Notes: a model not told the origin generated them from the letters alone. A stretch of 64,000 nt of DNA from Phoebastria nigripes (GCA_035582835.1 JAYKAV010002973.1:383465-447464); one strand, 5' to 3'; shown: positions 34,768-44,331, counted from the first letter of the stretch. Translations and numbers: made by a program.

Positions 34768-35118
34768 TCAGGATCTGTTGATTTCCAGACTGGCCCCAGC
34801 GATGTTGCAGGGGTGCCTGTGCCCAGTCCCATCTCTGGCCCTGATTCTGGCCAGGTCTGGGCCCAGTGCCATGGTGAGTTTGAGTCCTGGACAGGCCTCT
34901 TGGGTCTGCACCATGACTTGTCTCTGGCTCCAGCTTTGGCCCCATCTCTATCCCACTCCTGACAGGCTACCCCCAGCCTGACTTGGGCCCTGGTTCATCC
35001 CTTTACCCAGGTGCTGTGGGACTTAACCCTGGTCAGTGAAGGCACTGCTTGTGCTGGGGTCACCCTCAGCTCCCATCTTATTCCCCCTCCTGGAGCAGCC
35101 CTTCTTTGCGCTCCCTGA
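34768..35118. other. GC-rich patch of unknown origin
   Basis: About 350 bp clearly richer in G+C than its surroundings, with quasi-repeats of CTGGCCC (CAGACTGGCCCCAG, TCTCTGGCCCTGATTCTGGC, CTCCAGCTTTGGCCCC). Borders are abrupt (AGACTTTGATGG on the left, AAAGGTTAAAAAC on the right). No family is recognised. It may be a minisatellite-like or inserted sequence. Confidence 0.4.
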
Positions 35119-35589
35119 CAAAAGGTTAAAAACATAATTATATAATATTCCTATATAGTAGTTAAAAAAAATTGTCCTCAGTCTCACTGTGTATAAAATA
35201 CAATAAAAAACAAATACTTAGCCTAAGAATTATAAATGAGGTAAAAGAAAAATATTTATTTTTTCTGTAATTTTTATTATCAAAACTTGAAAAGAAAAGT
35301 CACAAGAAAGAAATATGAATATTTGTGATGATAACTTTTTCAGGAAGGACCCAGTCAAAGAAGTCAATAGGATGACACTTCATGTTGAAGAGTTTTTGGC
35401 TTTTTACAGAGCTATATACATGTTCTTTGCTGAAAAATGACACAAGAAAGTAAAAAGGAGGTTAAACTAATAAATGCAGTTAATATTCAAGGTAGGTGTT
35501 AAATGTTAGATGAAATGCTTCCCACTTACGGTATGAGTGTCATTCTCCCTGCAGGAATATAAGGTGAATCCAGGTAACTAGCTCATGTC

Positions 35590-35766
35590 CTCTCAAACAA
35601 GGAACTAACTCTTGAGACTAGGGTGGCTGATCGAGAGGAGCTCAAGAAGTTATAGAGGTAGATCAGCAATGCCCCAAAAGATGCATTTGAGCAGACCAAC
35701 ATCCAGAACAATATCACTGCTACTGAGGGAGGAGCAAGGGAGATGCAGAAACTCATCACGGAAATG
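35590..35766 (+). pseudogene. Unidentified coding-like relic with two stops
   Basis: One plus-strand frame reads NKELTLETRVADREELKKL, stop, R, stop, then SNAPKDAFEQTNIQNNITAT and EGGAREMQKLITEM. The composition (charged, helical, no low complexity) looks like a real coiled-coil protein rather than chance. The two stops are close together, at 35656 and 35662. A CTCCCTGCAG acceptor-like site lies at 35546-35555. It abuts the tail of a CR1 at 35768. Could be a decayed exon, a processed pseudogene or part of another element. I do not recognise the gene. Confidence 0.35.
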
Positions 35767-35850
35767 TTCATAGAATCATAGAATCATTAAGGTTGGAAAA
35801 GACTTCTAAGATCATTGAGTCCAACTGTCAACCCAACACCACCATGCCCA

Positions 35851-36432
35851 CTAAACCACGTCCCTAAGCGCCTCATCTACACATCTTTGAAATACCTCCA
35901 GGGATGGTGACTCCACCACTTCCCTGGGCAGCCTGTTCCAATGCTTAACCACTCTTTCAGTAAAGACATTTTTCCTAAGGTCCAATCTAAACCTCCCCTG
36001 GCACAACTTGAGGCCATTTCCTCTTGTCCAATTGCTTGTAAATTGGGAGAAGAGACCGACACCCACCTCGCTACAACCTCCGTTCAGGTAGTTGTAGAGC
36101 GCGATAAGGTCTCCCCTGAGCCTCCTTTCCTCCAGGCTGAACAACCCTAGTTCCCTCAGCCGCTCCTCATAAGACTTGCTCTCCAGACCCTTCACCAGCT
36201 TCGTTGCCCTTCTCTGGACATGCTCCAGCACCTCAATGTCCTTCTTGTAGTGAGGGGCCCAAAACTGAACACAGTATTCGAGGGGCGGCCTCACCAGTGC
36301 CAAGTACAGGGGCATGATCACTTCCCTACTCCTGCTGGCCACACTATTTCTGATACAGGCCAGGATGCCGTTGGCTTTCTTGGCCACCTGGGCACACTGC
36401 TGGCTCATATTCAGCCGGCTGTCAACCAGCAC
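35851..36432 (-). pseudogene. CR1 ORF2 C-terminal region, 193 open codons
   Basis: Reads [76 protein letters not shown] and [20 protein letters not shown] to the natural ORF2 end near [16 protein letters not shown]. This is the post-RT C-terminal domain of the non-LTR polyprotein. No stop or frameshift interrupts it. The N-terminal part runs into the gap. Confidence 0.88.
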
Positions 36433-36475
36433 CCCCAGGTCCTTTTCCGACAGGCAGCTTTCCAGCCACTCTTCC

Positions 36476-37141
36476 NNNNNNNNNNNNNNNNNNNNNNNNN
36501 NNNNNNNNNNNNNNNNNNNNNNNNNNNNNNNNNNNNNNNNNNNNNNNNNNNNNNNNNNNNNNNNNNNNNNNNNNNNNNNNNNNNNNNNNNNNNNNNNNNN
36601 NNNNNNNNNNNNNNNNNNNNNNNNNNNNNNNNNNNNNNNNNNNNNNNNNNNNNNNNNNNNNNNNNNNNNNNNNNNNNNNNNNNNNNNNNNNNNNNNNNNN
36701 NNNNNNNNNNNNNNNNNNNNNNNNNNNNNNNNNNNNNNNNNNNNNNNNNNNNNNNNNNNNNNNNNNNNNNNNNNNNNNNNNNNNNNNNNNNNNNNNNNNN
36801 NNNNNNNNNNNNNNNNNNNNNNNNNNNNNNNNNNNNNNNNNNNNNNNNNNNNNNNNNNNNNNNNNNNNNNNNNNNNNNNNNNNNNNNNNNNNNNNNNNNN
36901 NNNNNNNNNNNNNNNNNNNNNNNNNNNNNNNNNNNNNNNNNNNNNNNNNNNNNNNNNNNNNNNNNNNNNNNNNNNNNNNNNNNNNNNNNNNNNNNNNNNN
37001 NNNNNNNNNNNNNNNNNNNNNNNNNNNNNNNNNNNNNNNNNNNNNNNNNNNNNNNNNNNNNNNNNNNNNNNNNNNNNNNNNNNNNNNNNNNNNNNNNNNN
37101 NNNNNNNNNNNNNNNNNNNNNNNNNNNNNNNNNNNNNNNNN
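36476..37141. other. Assembly gap (666 N)
   Basis: A run of 666 N inside the CR1 ORF2. The missing part should hold the RT fingers and palm, including motif A and the FADD box. The gap size may be an estimate. Open frames drawn across it are not evidence of coding. Confidence 0.99.
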
Positions 37142-37465
37142 GTCCGGGACCTCCCCCGTTAACCAGGACCGCTGATAAATGATGGAGAGTGGCTTGGCAA
37201 GCTCCTCCGCCAGCTCCCTCAGCACTCTCGGGTGGATCCCATCCNGACCCATGGACTTGTGAGCGTCCAGGTGGTGTAGCAGGTCGTTCACTGCTTCCTC
37301 TTGGATTATGGGGGGTTTATCCTGCTCGCCGCCCCCGTCTTCCAGCTCAGGGGGCTGAATACCCTGACGATAACTGGTCTGACTATTAAAGACTGAGGCA
37401 AAGAAGACATTACGTACCTCAGTCTTTTCCTCATCTTTGGTGGCAATGTTCCCCCCCGCATCCAA
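37142..37465 (-). pseudogene. CR1 ORF2 linker / RT start
   Basis: Reads VRNVFFASVFNSQTSYRQG, PPIIQEEAVNDLLHHLDAHK, GIHPRVLRELAEELAKPLSI and SWLTGEVPD. This is the region between endonuclease and RT, where the RT domain begins at the GIHPRVLREL block. No stops. One ambiguous base at 37245. Confidence 0.85.
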
Positions 37466-37560
37466 TAGAGGATGGAGGTTCTCCTTGACTCTCTTTTTGT
37501 TGTTAATATATTTGTAAAAACATTTTTTATTGTCTCTAACAACAGCGGCCAGATTGAGTT

Positions 37561-38150
37561 CTAAGAATGTTCAGGGAATGTAAAGCTTTGTCTCCAGGTT
37601 AACATACTCAACTTTATGTAAAAAGGACTTCAAGGAGACTTGAAGGACAAACAATTGCAGTGTCAATGTTCTCCATTGGAAAGTGGCAACATACCCCTTT
37701 GCACTGGTGGTATCTGCCAAAAGGCAGGAATATTTTTGATTTGGTTATCAAGCTATAGTTAGGTTTGAAACACCAGCAAGTTACATGAGACACATCCCAA
37801 AGTGAATGGCTTTTTGAAACACCTGAACATAATGCCAGAAATGCATTTGTAATGCCTAGTTTTAAGTTAAGATAATGACTTCATAGCATAACAGAAACTT
37901 TGTTGAAGAAAGATATATAGGATACAATCTGTAGGACACTAGGTGCAAAGTATATGCTGGAAAGAGCTTCCTTTGGCTGGTGAAAGAGTATTTCTATTTG
38001 TAAAAATAAACTCAAGGATATTCCATGTCAACAACATTTAAATTCCTCTCCTAATTAGGAAAAAGGTAATACTTGTACCATTTTATGAGCTAGTCAATGA
38101 TAATTGTAACAGAAACTGTGACACACTGAATCTGAATGAAATCATCCGTG
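37561..38150. other. AT-rich unique DNA, no gene seen
   Basis: No recognised repeat or exon. Confidence 0.5.
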
Positions 38151-38155
38151 CCATG

Positions 38156-38727
38156 TATTGTGGTTTAACCCAGCAGGCAGCCAAAAACCACACAGCTGAT
38201 CGCTCACTCCCCCCAGGTGGGATGGGGGAGAGAATCGGAAGCGTAAAAGTGAGAAAACTCGTGGGTTGAGATAAAGACAGTTTAATAGGGAAAGCAAAAG
38301 CCGCACACACAAGCAAAGCAAAACAAGGAATTCATTCGCTACTTCCCATCGGCAGGCAGGTGTTCAGCCATCTCCAGGAAAGCAGGGCTCCATCATGCGT
38401 AACGGTTATTGGGGAAGACAAACGCCATCACTCTGAACATCCCCCCCTTCCTTCTTCTTCCCCCAGCTTTATATACTGAGCATGATGTTACATGGTATGG
38501 AATACCGTGTTGGTCAGTTGGGTCAGCTGTCCTGGCTATGCTCCCTCCCAGCTTCTTGTGCACCTGGCAGAGCATGGGAAGCTGAAAAGTCCTTGACTAG
38601 TAGACTACTTAGCAACAACTAAAAACATCAGTGTGTTATCAACATTCTTCTCATGCTAAATCCAAAACACAGCACTATACCAACTACTAGGAAGAAAATT
38701 AACTCCATCCCAGCCAAAACCAGGACA
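38156..38727 (-). mobile_element. Solo LTR, family B (572 bp)
   Basis: On the plus strand it begins TATTGTGGTTTAACCCAGC (terminal TG mutated to TA) and ends CAGCCAAAACCAGGACA. Perfect 5 bp duplication CCATG at 38151-38155 and 38728-38732. The CRE is decayed to TGATGTTA near 38482. TATATAAAGC (minus) is kept. It belongs to the sub-group with the GCTCTGCCAGGTGCACAAG block. Confidence 0.93.
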
Positions 38728-38939
38728 CCATGGAAGAAGGAAACACAATGTCAGATGTTGATGACCATCATGCGAACAGGGCTAACTATAAACCAAGGAA
38801 GGTCAATTAGACTGAATTTTTAGACAGTCCAGGAATGGAGCAGATAGACACCTGAAAATGCAAATAAATATATATATATACACACACATACATATGTGGT
38901 CCTGGTCCTGGTCAATGACGTAGTTTTATAATATTACTG

Positions 38940-39740
38940 TCCAAATCTGATCTATAACAGTGACTACAATGTACTCAGAGTCAAGGCCTTTCCAGGATTA
39001 CCAGAAGCCAAAAAACCCTATGCCTGTTGTGTTTAATTTCAGGGAAAAAAAGTATGGACTACATGAAAATTAGGAAGCTCATAAGGAAAATGATAAAGCA
39101 AATGTAGGAAAAGAGTAAAATATTTTCAAATGTCAGGAGCTTTGAGAAGATACTGAACTGGAAGTTCAAAAGCAATTTATACTACTTCAGGATAAAGGCT
39201 GAAAAATGTGTCAAGGAAAGTGTCCTGGCTAAATAGCAGGGAAAGAAAGTTATTAAAGTCAAGTTAAAAAAAAACCTCATAAAAGATCTTAAAATCTGAC
39301 AGGTTAAATTTAAAAACACAGTAAGTCAGGACAAAAAAGCATTGAGGTAATACTAGAAGAGTGCCTAAAAAATAACAGTAAGTCATTCTTCAAGCAGATC
39401 AGGGGAACAAAGCTTGATGGGAACTTTATAAGTTCAGTAGATGATCAAAACCTGAGAGGGGTGTTCAGAGAAGATAATGTCAGGGCAGAAAAGTATGAGG
39501 ATTTCTTTTCCATCTTGACTCACTGTGAAGAAAACTTGAAAGTTTCACCACTTCAGCAACTTTTTTTTTTTTTTTTTGGGGGGGGAAGGGGTTGCACCAC
39601 AGATTTGTCTGATATTTTAACGTCAATAAATTATCAGGAAAAAAAAAAGTGAAAAGAAACAGCTTTCTGTAACCATATGGTATTTACTCCAAATCCTATA
39701 GGAACTGAAGGATTAAATACCTGAATAATTAATTGCATTT
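38940..39740 (+). mobile_element. Ancient LINE ORF2 relic (CR1 clade), first part
   Basis: Weak but ordered similarity to LINE ORF2: QIRGTKLDGNFISSVDDQNL and ENVRAEKYEDFFSILTHCEE (39400-39530) match the linker before RT. Interrupted by an impure poly-T tract (39561-39579) followed by G-rich bases. Many stops. The left border is uncertain. Confidence 0.55.
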
Positions 39741-39966
39741 TATGTTAGGTTATGTGATAAAAGCTTATCTGCATACCCGTAAAAGAAACATGGAGAAACA
39801 ACGGCAGATAGAAGAGCCCAAATAATACCCTGCTCTGGCTACACTTAAGCCAATCACAGGATCTATCAGCCCATCAAAGGCCCTTCTTCCCAAGCTCAGA
39901 GAAGTATAGGGGAACAAAGGCAGGTGGAACCCAAATCCCCCAGACTGGGGGAGGAAAGGATCAAGA

Positions 39967-40665
39967 GCAGCCCTGCAGAGAAGGACTCGGGGATACTGGT
40001 GGATGAAAAAGTGGACATGAGCCTGTAATGTGCACTTGCAGCCTGGAAAGCCAATTGTATCCTGGGCTGCATAAAAAGCAGTGTGGCCGGCAGGTCGAGG
40101 GAGATGATTCTTCCCCTCTGCTCTGCTCTTGTAAGACCCCACACGGAGTACTGCATCCAGCTTTGGGGCCCCCAGCACAAGAAAGCCATGGACCTGTTAG
40201 AATGGGTCCAGAGGAAGGCCACAAAAATTATCAGAGGTCTGGAACATCTCTCCAATGGAGAAAGGCTGAGAGACTTGGGGTTGTTCAGCCTGGAAAAGAG
40301 AAGTCTCTGGAGAGACCTTCTTGTGGCATTTCAATACTTAAAAGAGGCTTATAAGAAAAACAGAGAGAGGCTTTTTACCAGGACCTGTAGTGACAGGACA
40401 AGTGACAATGGTTTTAAACTGAAAAAGGTTAGGTTTAAATTGGACATAAGGAAGAAATTTTTTACAGTGAGGGTGGTGAGACACTGGATCAGGTTTCCCA
40501 GACAAGTTGTGGATGCCCCATCATTAGAAGTGTTCAAGGTCAGGTTGGAATGGGGCTTTGAGTAACCTGACCTAATGAAAGATGTCCCTGCCCATGGGCG
40601 GGGGTTTGGACTCAATGATCTTTAAAGGTCCTTTCCAACCCAAACAATGACTCTATGGTTCTATT
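39967..40665 (+). mobile_element. CR1 LINE, 5'-truncated, nested near the old LINE
   Basis: Begins in ORF2 at GAGCAGCCCTGCAGAGAAGG and runs to the tail GACTCTATGGTTCTATTC. It has the GATGTCCCTGCCCATGGGC block. The second half of ORF2 is open (40083-40565). It interrupts or abuts the older LINE relic, which resumes after it on the same strand. Confidence 0.95.
40083..40565 (+). pseudogene. CR1 ORF2 C-terminal region, 160 open codons
   Basis: Reads [60 protein letters not shown] and RFKLDIRKKFFTVRVVRHW, ending VFKVRLEWGFE at a natural-looking ORF2 end. Domain: post-RT C-terminal region. Upstream of it a stop (ACCTG-TAA in the MSxQCALAA segment near 40025) closes the frame, so the copy is dead. 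Confidence 0.8.
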
Positions 40666-40779
40666 CTTGTGTCTGGCTGTTCAGCATAACTGCAAAAGCT
40701 GCAGAAAGTGGTAAATACTGAAGTGACAAAACCTGCTGTTATTAAAGTAGCAGACAACTATGAAGAACTGCAGAATAAC

Positions 40780-41340
40780 TTCGGAATAACAAGTAAGTAT
40801 TTAAAAAAATGACAGATGGAAGTAGATGACAATAAATGTAAAGAGATGTGGAAAATCCCATCTTTTTACACACAGTAACTGGTTCTGAGTGGATGATTAC
40901 CATTAAATGAGGTCTTGAGGTTATAATTGCTAGGTGTATACAAAAATATCAGTACAGTAGTGCTTAAAAGATTCAGATGTTAAGATTTATTGGGGAAGTA
41001 ATTGAGAACAGAAAAAGAAAGCATTTTTATGCTATTTTAAAGTCCGTAGCAGAACTAAAGAAGACACGTGTATACAGAAGTATGAAAAGGGTGATGATGC
41101 AAAACAGCTTCAATCTGAAGAATAAGTAAGTTTATGTTTAAATATAAAAGTATACTTCACCTGGAAAAGAGCTAAAGGAAGTGCGTATGGGAAGGCGTTA
41201 TTGCAGTAACATCATAGAAAATGAGTGGCACGGATAATGTGGTTTAGAGAATGAGGGCTTATTAAGTTTTCCAATAGAAGAACTGAGGGTTTTCCAGTGA
41301 AACTAGAAAGTGGCAAAATCAAAATAAATTAAAGAAAATC
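40780..41340 (+). mobile_element. Ancient LINE ORF2 relic (CR1 clade), second part
   Basis: Segments resemble the C-terminal part of old amniote CR1 copies: a GGTCTTGAGGTTATAATTGC block (40912), GGGGAAGTAATTGAGAACAG (40993), TCCGTAGCAGAACTAAAGAA (41043), and an ATCATAGAAAATGAGTGGCA motif (41211). The frame is destroyed. It is collinear with the relic at 38940-39740 on the other side of the younger CR1, so both may be one old insertion. Confidence 0.5.
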
Positions 41341-42654
41341 CTTCTTGTAATGTGTAGTTATGTGGACCTTCGTGAAAAATGGAAAAAAATCTAATTTGGT
41401 TTATTTTCTAAAAAGTAAAATGTCTGCAGAATCAAGTTTTGTTCAACAACAATGGGACACCATTATACTGTTCCTAACCACCCTATCTCATTAAAATAGG
41501 ACCAAGTTGCTCACTGGCCATCTGTTATCTGCCACATAGAAGTGAAAAAAAATATATTGTGGTCGCTAAGACATGGGAAAACTTTCTGGAAAACTCATGT
41601 TGACAATAACAAAATATACTTGGTACAATACACAAAAAGAAAAGATTTCCTAACTCAAATTCTGGTATTGTAAACACAGTACATGAAAGAACTTCTCTCA
41701 TCTGATGTAAAAAACAGCATTAATTTCTGAATTAGAAATTATGCATACTTAGTTTTGAGTAATCATAGTCTGGTTTAATTTATTTTTTAAAATTCAAGAA
41801 TAATGTCAGCATAGAGTAGGACCTTATATTATAAGATAAAAAGTAGTAATACAAGTTGGAAATACTGCAAGATATTCCACTAAAACCAATGATTCCACAG
41901 ATCTTCCATTCAAAGACAGAAATAACATCTCTTTCTCTATTCCCTGCCCCCAAAACCTTACTTACAAACACAAAAAATAATCTCCCTTTATAGTGGGAAA
42001 AGAGCTATTTTGATTAGAAAGAGATACGAAAGAACAAACTCAGAAAACTTTTCTATGAAGGCATACATTTGTGTTCTGAGTTCAGGAATGTAGGTGACTC
42101 AGAAGAGATGTTAAAGAATTAAAAATGTCTCAGTCTCCATTAAATACAAAAATTTTGCTTGTTATATAAAAATTATATTCAATTTTAAATGCTAGGAATT
42201 TACGAACACAAAATCAGCATAATTATATGGTCAGGATAAAGTATAGGTGGCTTTGATGTTGAATAAAAAAGAAATTAAATGGATGTTATAAATATATCAT
42301 ATAACATCATTTTTATTTAGAATACAGGTTGGCATATCAATCATATGTTATTCAAATAACAGAAAATGTCTGCAAGAAATGAAAAGGTTTTAAAAGTATG
42401 CTGAAATTAAGCACTTTCAAATCAATAGATGTGAGATCTTGGAGGCAAGAATCATAAAAGAAATTACAGAAAAACTACACTGAACCATGATTTTTATGTA
42501 TGCAAATATTATAAAATATTTTAAAGCATGGGGATCTACCACAGTGTGTAGATTTGTAATGCTAAGTAGAGTGATTCATCCTGTAGAATGTTAGGGGCTA
42601 TAGTAGGATGACTTCATTTTTTAAATTAAAAATTTCTGTGCCCTTGCTGAGTAG
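41341..42654. other. AT-rich unique DNA, no gene seen
   Basis: A diverged second AGGATGACTTCATTT occurs at about 42604, some 52 bp before the duplicated segment that starts at 42655. Otherwise nothing is recognised. Confidence 0.5.
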
Positions 42655-42786
42655 CAGGATGACTTCATTTGTAAATGAAACCTTCTGGGCCTCTGTTTGT
42701 CAATTAGTAGTCATCGGAAGATCTTGATGGGTCTGAAAAGCAATACACAGAAAAAGTTTAAATGGGGTGTTTTGATTGACTCTCAG
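42655..42786 (+). repeat. 130 bp host segment, left copy of a duplication flanking a provirus piece
   Basis: Begins CAGGATGACTTCATTTGTAA and ends TTTGATTGACTCTCAG. The right copy is at 44204-44331. Five substitutions and one 4-base indel separate them. The left copy ends exactly where retroviral sequence begins; the right copy starts exactly at the LTR edge. Confidence 0.95.
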
Positions 42787-42869
42787 TGCTCAGGCGGAGA
42801 GCGGCCAGGAGGTGCAGAGGGGAGCCGGCTCTGAGCGGGACAGTCTGAGGACGGTGCAGAGGTGGAGAG

Positions 42870-42992
42870 TTGGAGTAGCTGCAGTGCCTGTCGTGGGGGT
42901 TGAAGTACCTGTGGTGCCTGTTGCCGGGGTTTGGAGTAGCTGCAGTGCCTGTCACTGGGGTTTAAGTAGCCACAGTGCCTGTCGCCAGGGTT
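42870..42992 (-). repeat. 30 bp tandem repeat in provirus leader/gag (4 units)
   Basis: Four units of about 30-31 bp (plus strand GGAGTAGCTGCAGTGCCTGT, AAGTACCTGTGGTGCCTGTT and similar). On the minus strand two units encode the decapeptide pattern T-x-x-T-G-T-x-A-T-P; later units are shifted out of frame. The unit length being a multiple of three suggests it was coding in the ancestor. Confidence 0.85.
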
Positions 42993-43468
42993 GATCTCTG
43001 GATGGTATTCCTAAATAGTTGTTTAACCCTAAACAAGACCTGAACCACATTCAGGAGACATAGCAATAGGAACATGCTTGTTTGAACATCCCAAGGATAT
43101 TCAAAATTATCAAGAACTGTTGTGAAGGGCTTCATGAAGAGGATAGAAGAAAAAGGAGTTTCTGGAGATATCAAAGGGAAGGTGAAGGAGTGGGGGAAAG
43201 TGTCCCCCGTTGTCTCCCCCATAAATTGGTTCTCCAAGGAGAAAAGGCAAAGAGTGTAATTATTAATAGTTTCTGAGAGGTGGTTCCCAAGGTACGGAGA
43301 TGACGGCAATGCTGAGTACAAATACCAGATTAGATTCACGACCAATAATTTTATAATATCATAAAACAGTATTACACAGTCAGCAAAATGATAACCTTGA
43401 CCCATCTCCGAGCGCTGATAAACAGCACAACAGGGAACATATACTGCAAGTAAGGTATTACATAGCAA
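42962..43468 (-). pseudogene. Endogenous retrovirus leader/gag-region open frame (168 codons)
   Basis: The frame starts about 140 nt after the primer binding site. Two hydrophobic segments are visible: about residues 31-52 (VILFYDIIKLLVVNLIWYLY) and about 131-145 (MFLLLCLLNVVQVLF). Between them is a polar stretch with PHSFTFPLISPETPFSSILF. It ends TLATGTVAT and a stop inside the first 30 bp repeat unit, where sister units have a Pro codon, so the stop is probably a later mutation. I recognise no matrix, capsid or nucleocapsid motif. It may be the degraded gag N-terminus or an upstream leader protein; position is the only evidence. Confidence 0.45.
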
Positions 43469-43610
43469 AAAGTTGAGAGCCAGCCCGACAGATTTGAGAG
43501 CAAATAAATCAACATTGTGACCAGCGACTATTAAACCAATATAATGAATGCTTATAACAAATTAGCCTTAATACACTCTGGTTAGATCTGTTGTTATCTC
43601 AACCCTTTGT

Positions 43611-43628
43611 GCCCCACGTTGGGCGCCA
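43611..43628 (-). other. Retroviral primer binding site, tRNA-Lys type
   Basis: Minus-strand TGGCGCCCAACGTGGGGC, starting 8 nt after the LTR end, matches the primer binding site complementary to the tRNA-Lys1,2 3' end used by several retroviruses. It fixes the orientation: the LTR at 43637-44203 is a 5' LTR. Confidence 0.9.
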
Positions 43629-43636
43629 AAAAGGAC

Positions 43637-44203
43637 TGTTGTGGTTTAACTCAGCAGGAAGCTAAACACCACACAGCCGCTCGCTCATTACCCCGCAATG
43701 GCATGGGGGAGAGAATCTAAAACAAAAGAGTAAAATTTGTGGATTGAGATGAAGACAGTTTAATAGAACAGAAAAGGAAGGGAAAATAATGATGTTGATG
43801 ATGATGATGATAATAATAATAATAATAATAATGGAAGTATATACAAAATGAGGATGTACAATGCAATTGCTCACCACCCACCAACCGATGCCCAGCCCAT
43901 CCCTAAACAGTGATCCCTACTTCCTGGACCACGCCTCCTATTTATATGCTGAGCATGGCGTCATATGGTATGGAATACCCCTTTGGCCCGTTGGGCTAGC
44001 TGTCCTGGCTATGCTCCCTCCCAGCTTCTTGTGCACCTGGCAGAGCATGGGAAGCTGAAAAGTCCTTGACTAGTGTAAGCACTACTTAGCAACAACTAAA
44101 ACATCAGTGTGTTATCAACATCGTTCTCATACTAAATCCAAAACACAGCACTATACCAGCTACTAGGAAGAAAATTAACTCTATCCCAGCTGAAACCAGG
44201 ACA
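43637..44203 (-). mobile_element. 5' LTR, family B (567 bp)
   Basis: On the plus strand it begins TGTTGTGGTTTAACTCAGC and ends CAGCTGAAACCAGGACA. It contains a triplet array (43789-43832) next to the polyadenylation signal region, and a CRE-like TGGCGTCA near 43956. The plus-strand side at 44204 is host DNA, the minus-strand 3' side is primer binding site and leader. Confidence 0.95.
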
Positions 44204-44331
44204 CAGGATGACTTCATTTGTAAATGAAAACTTCTGGGCCTTTGTCAATTAGTAGTCATCGGAAGATCTTGATGGGTCTGAAAAGCAATACAAAGAAAAA
44301 GTCTAAATTGGGTGTTCTGATTGACTCTCAG
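44204..44331 (+). repeat. 130 bp host segment, right copy
   Basis: Same sequence as 42655-42786 with five substitutions and a 4-base deletion (GGGCCTTTGTC against GGGCCTCTGTTTGTC). Starts at the first base after the LTR. Confidence 0.95.

Larger units (their letters stand above)
34175..35767. other. Unique DNA with a GC-rich patch and a coding-like relic
   Basis: AT-rich except for 34768-35118, a GC-rich patch. A coding-like relic lies at 35590-35766. No complete gene. Confidence 0.5.
35768..37560 (-). mobile_element. CR1 LINE, relatively young, with assembly gap
   Basis: Minus-strand copy with linker and RT start on the right (37560-37142), a gap (37141-36476), then the RT C-terminal part and 3' tail ending at ATTCTATGATTCTATGA (35768-35784). 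The frame is open on both sides of the gap, unlike the other CR1s here. It stops at the 5' end near CTCAATCTGGCCGCTGTTG, so it is truncated and cannot move. Confidence 0.93.
42787..43636 (-). mobile_element. Family B provirus 5' internal fragment (leader/gag start)
   Basis: Lies directly downstream (minus strand) of the LTR at 43637-44203. It holds the primer binding site (43611-43628), an untranslated leader, a 168-codon open frame (43468-42962) and a 30 bp tandem repeat (42870-42992), then ends abruptly at 42787. Pol and the 3' LTR are missing at this locus. Confidence 0.85.

Noticed and set aside
36220..37465. Long open frames of 282 to 347 codons
   Set aside because: They are long only because they cross the 666 N gap; the real content is CR1 ORF2 on the minus strand.
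43662..43877. Isoleucine-rich frame
   Set aside because: Translation of a triplet microsatellite inside the family B LTR.
43637..44331. The 130 bp flanking repeats as a target-site duplication
   Set aside because: The other LTRs with clear duplications here have 5 bp, and the left copy joins gag rather than a 3' LTR; an exchange event fits better.
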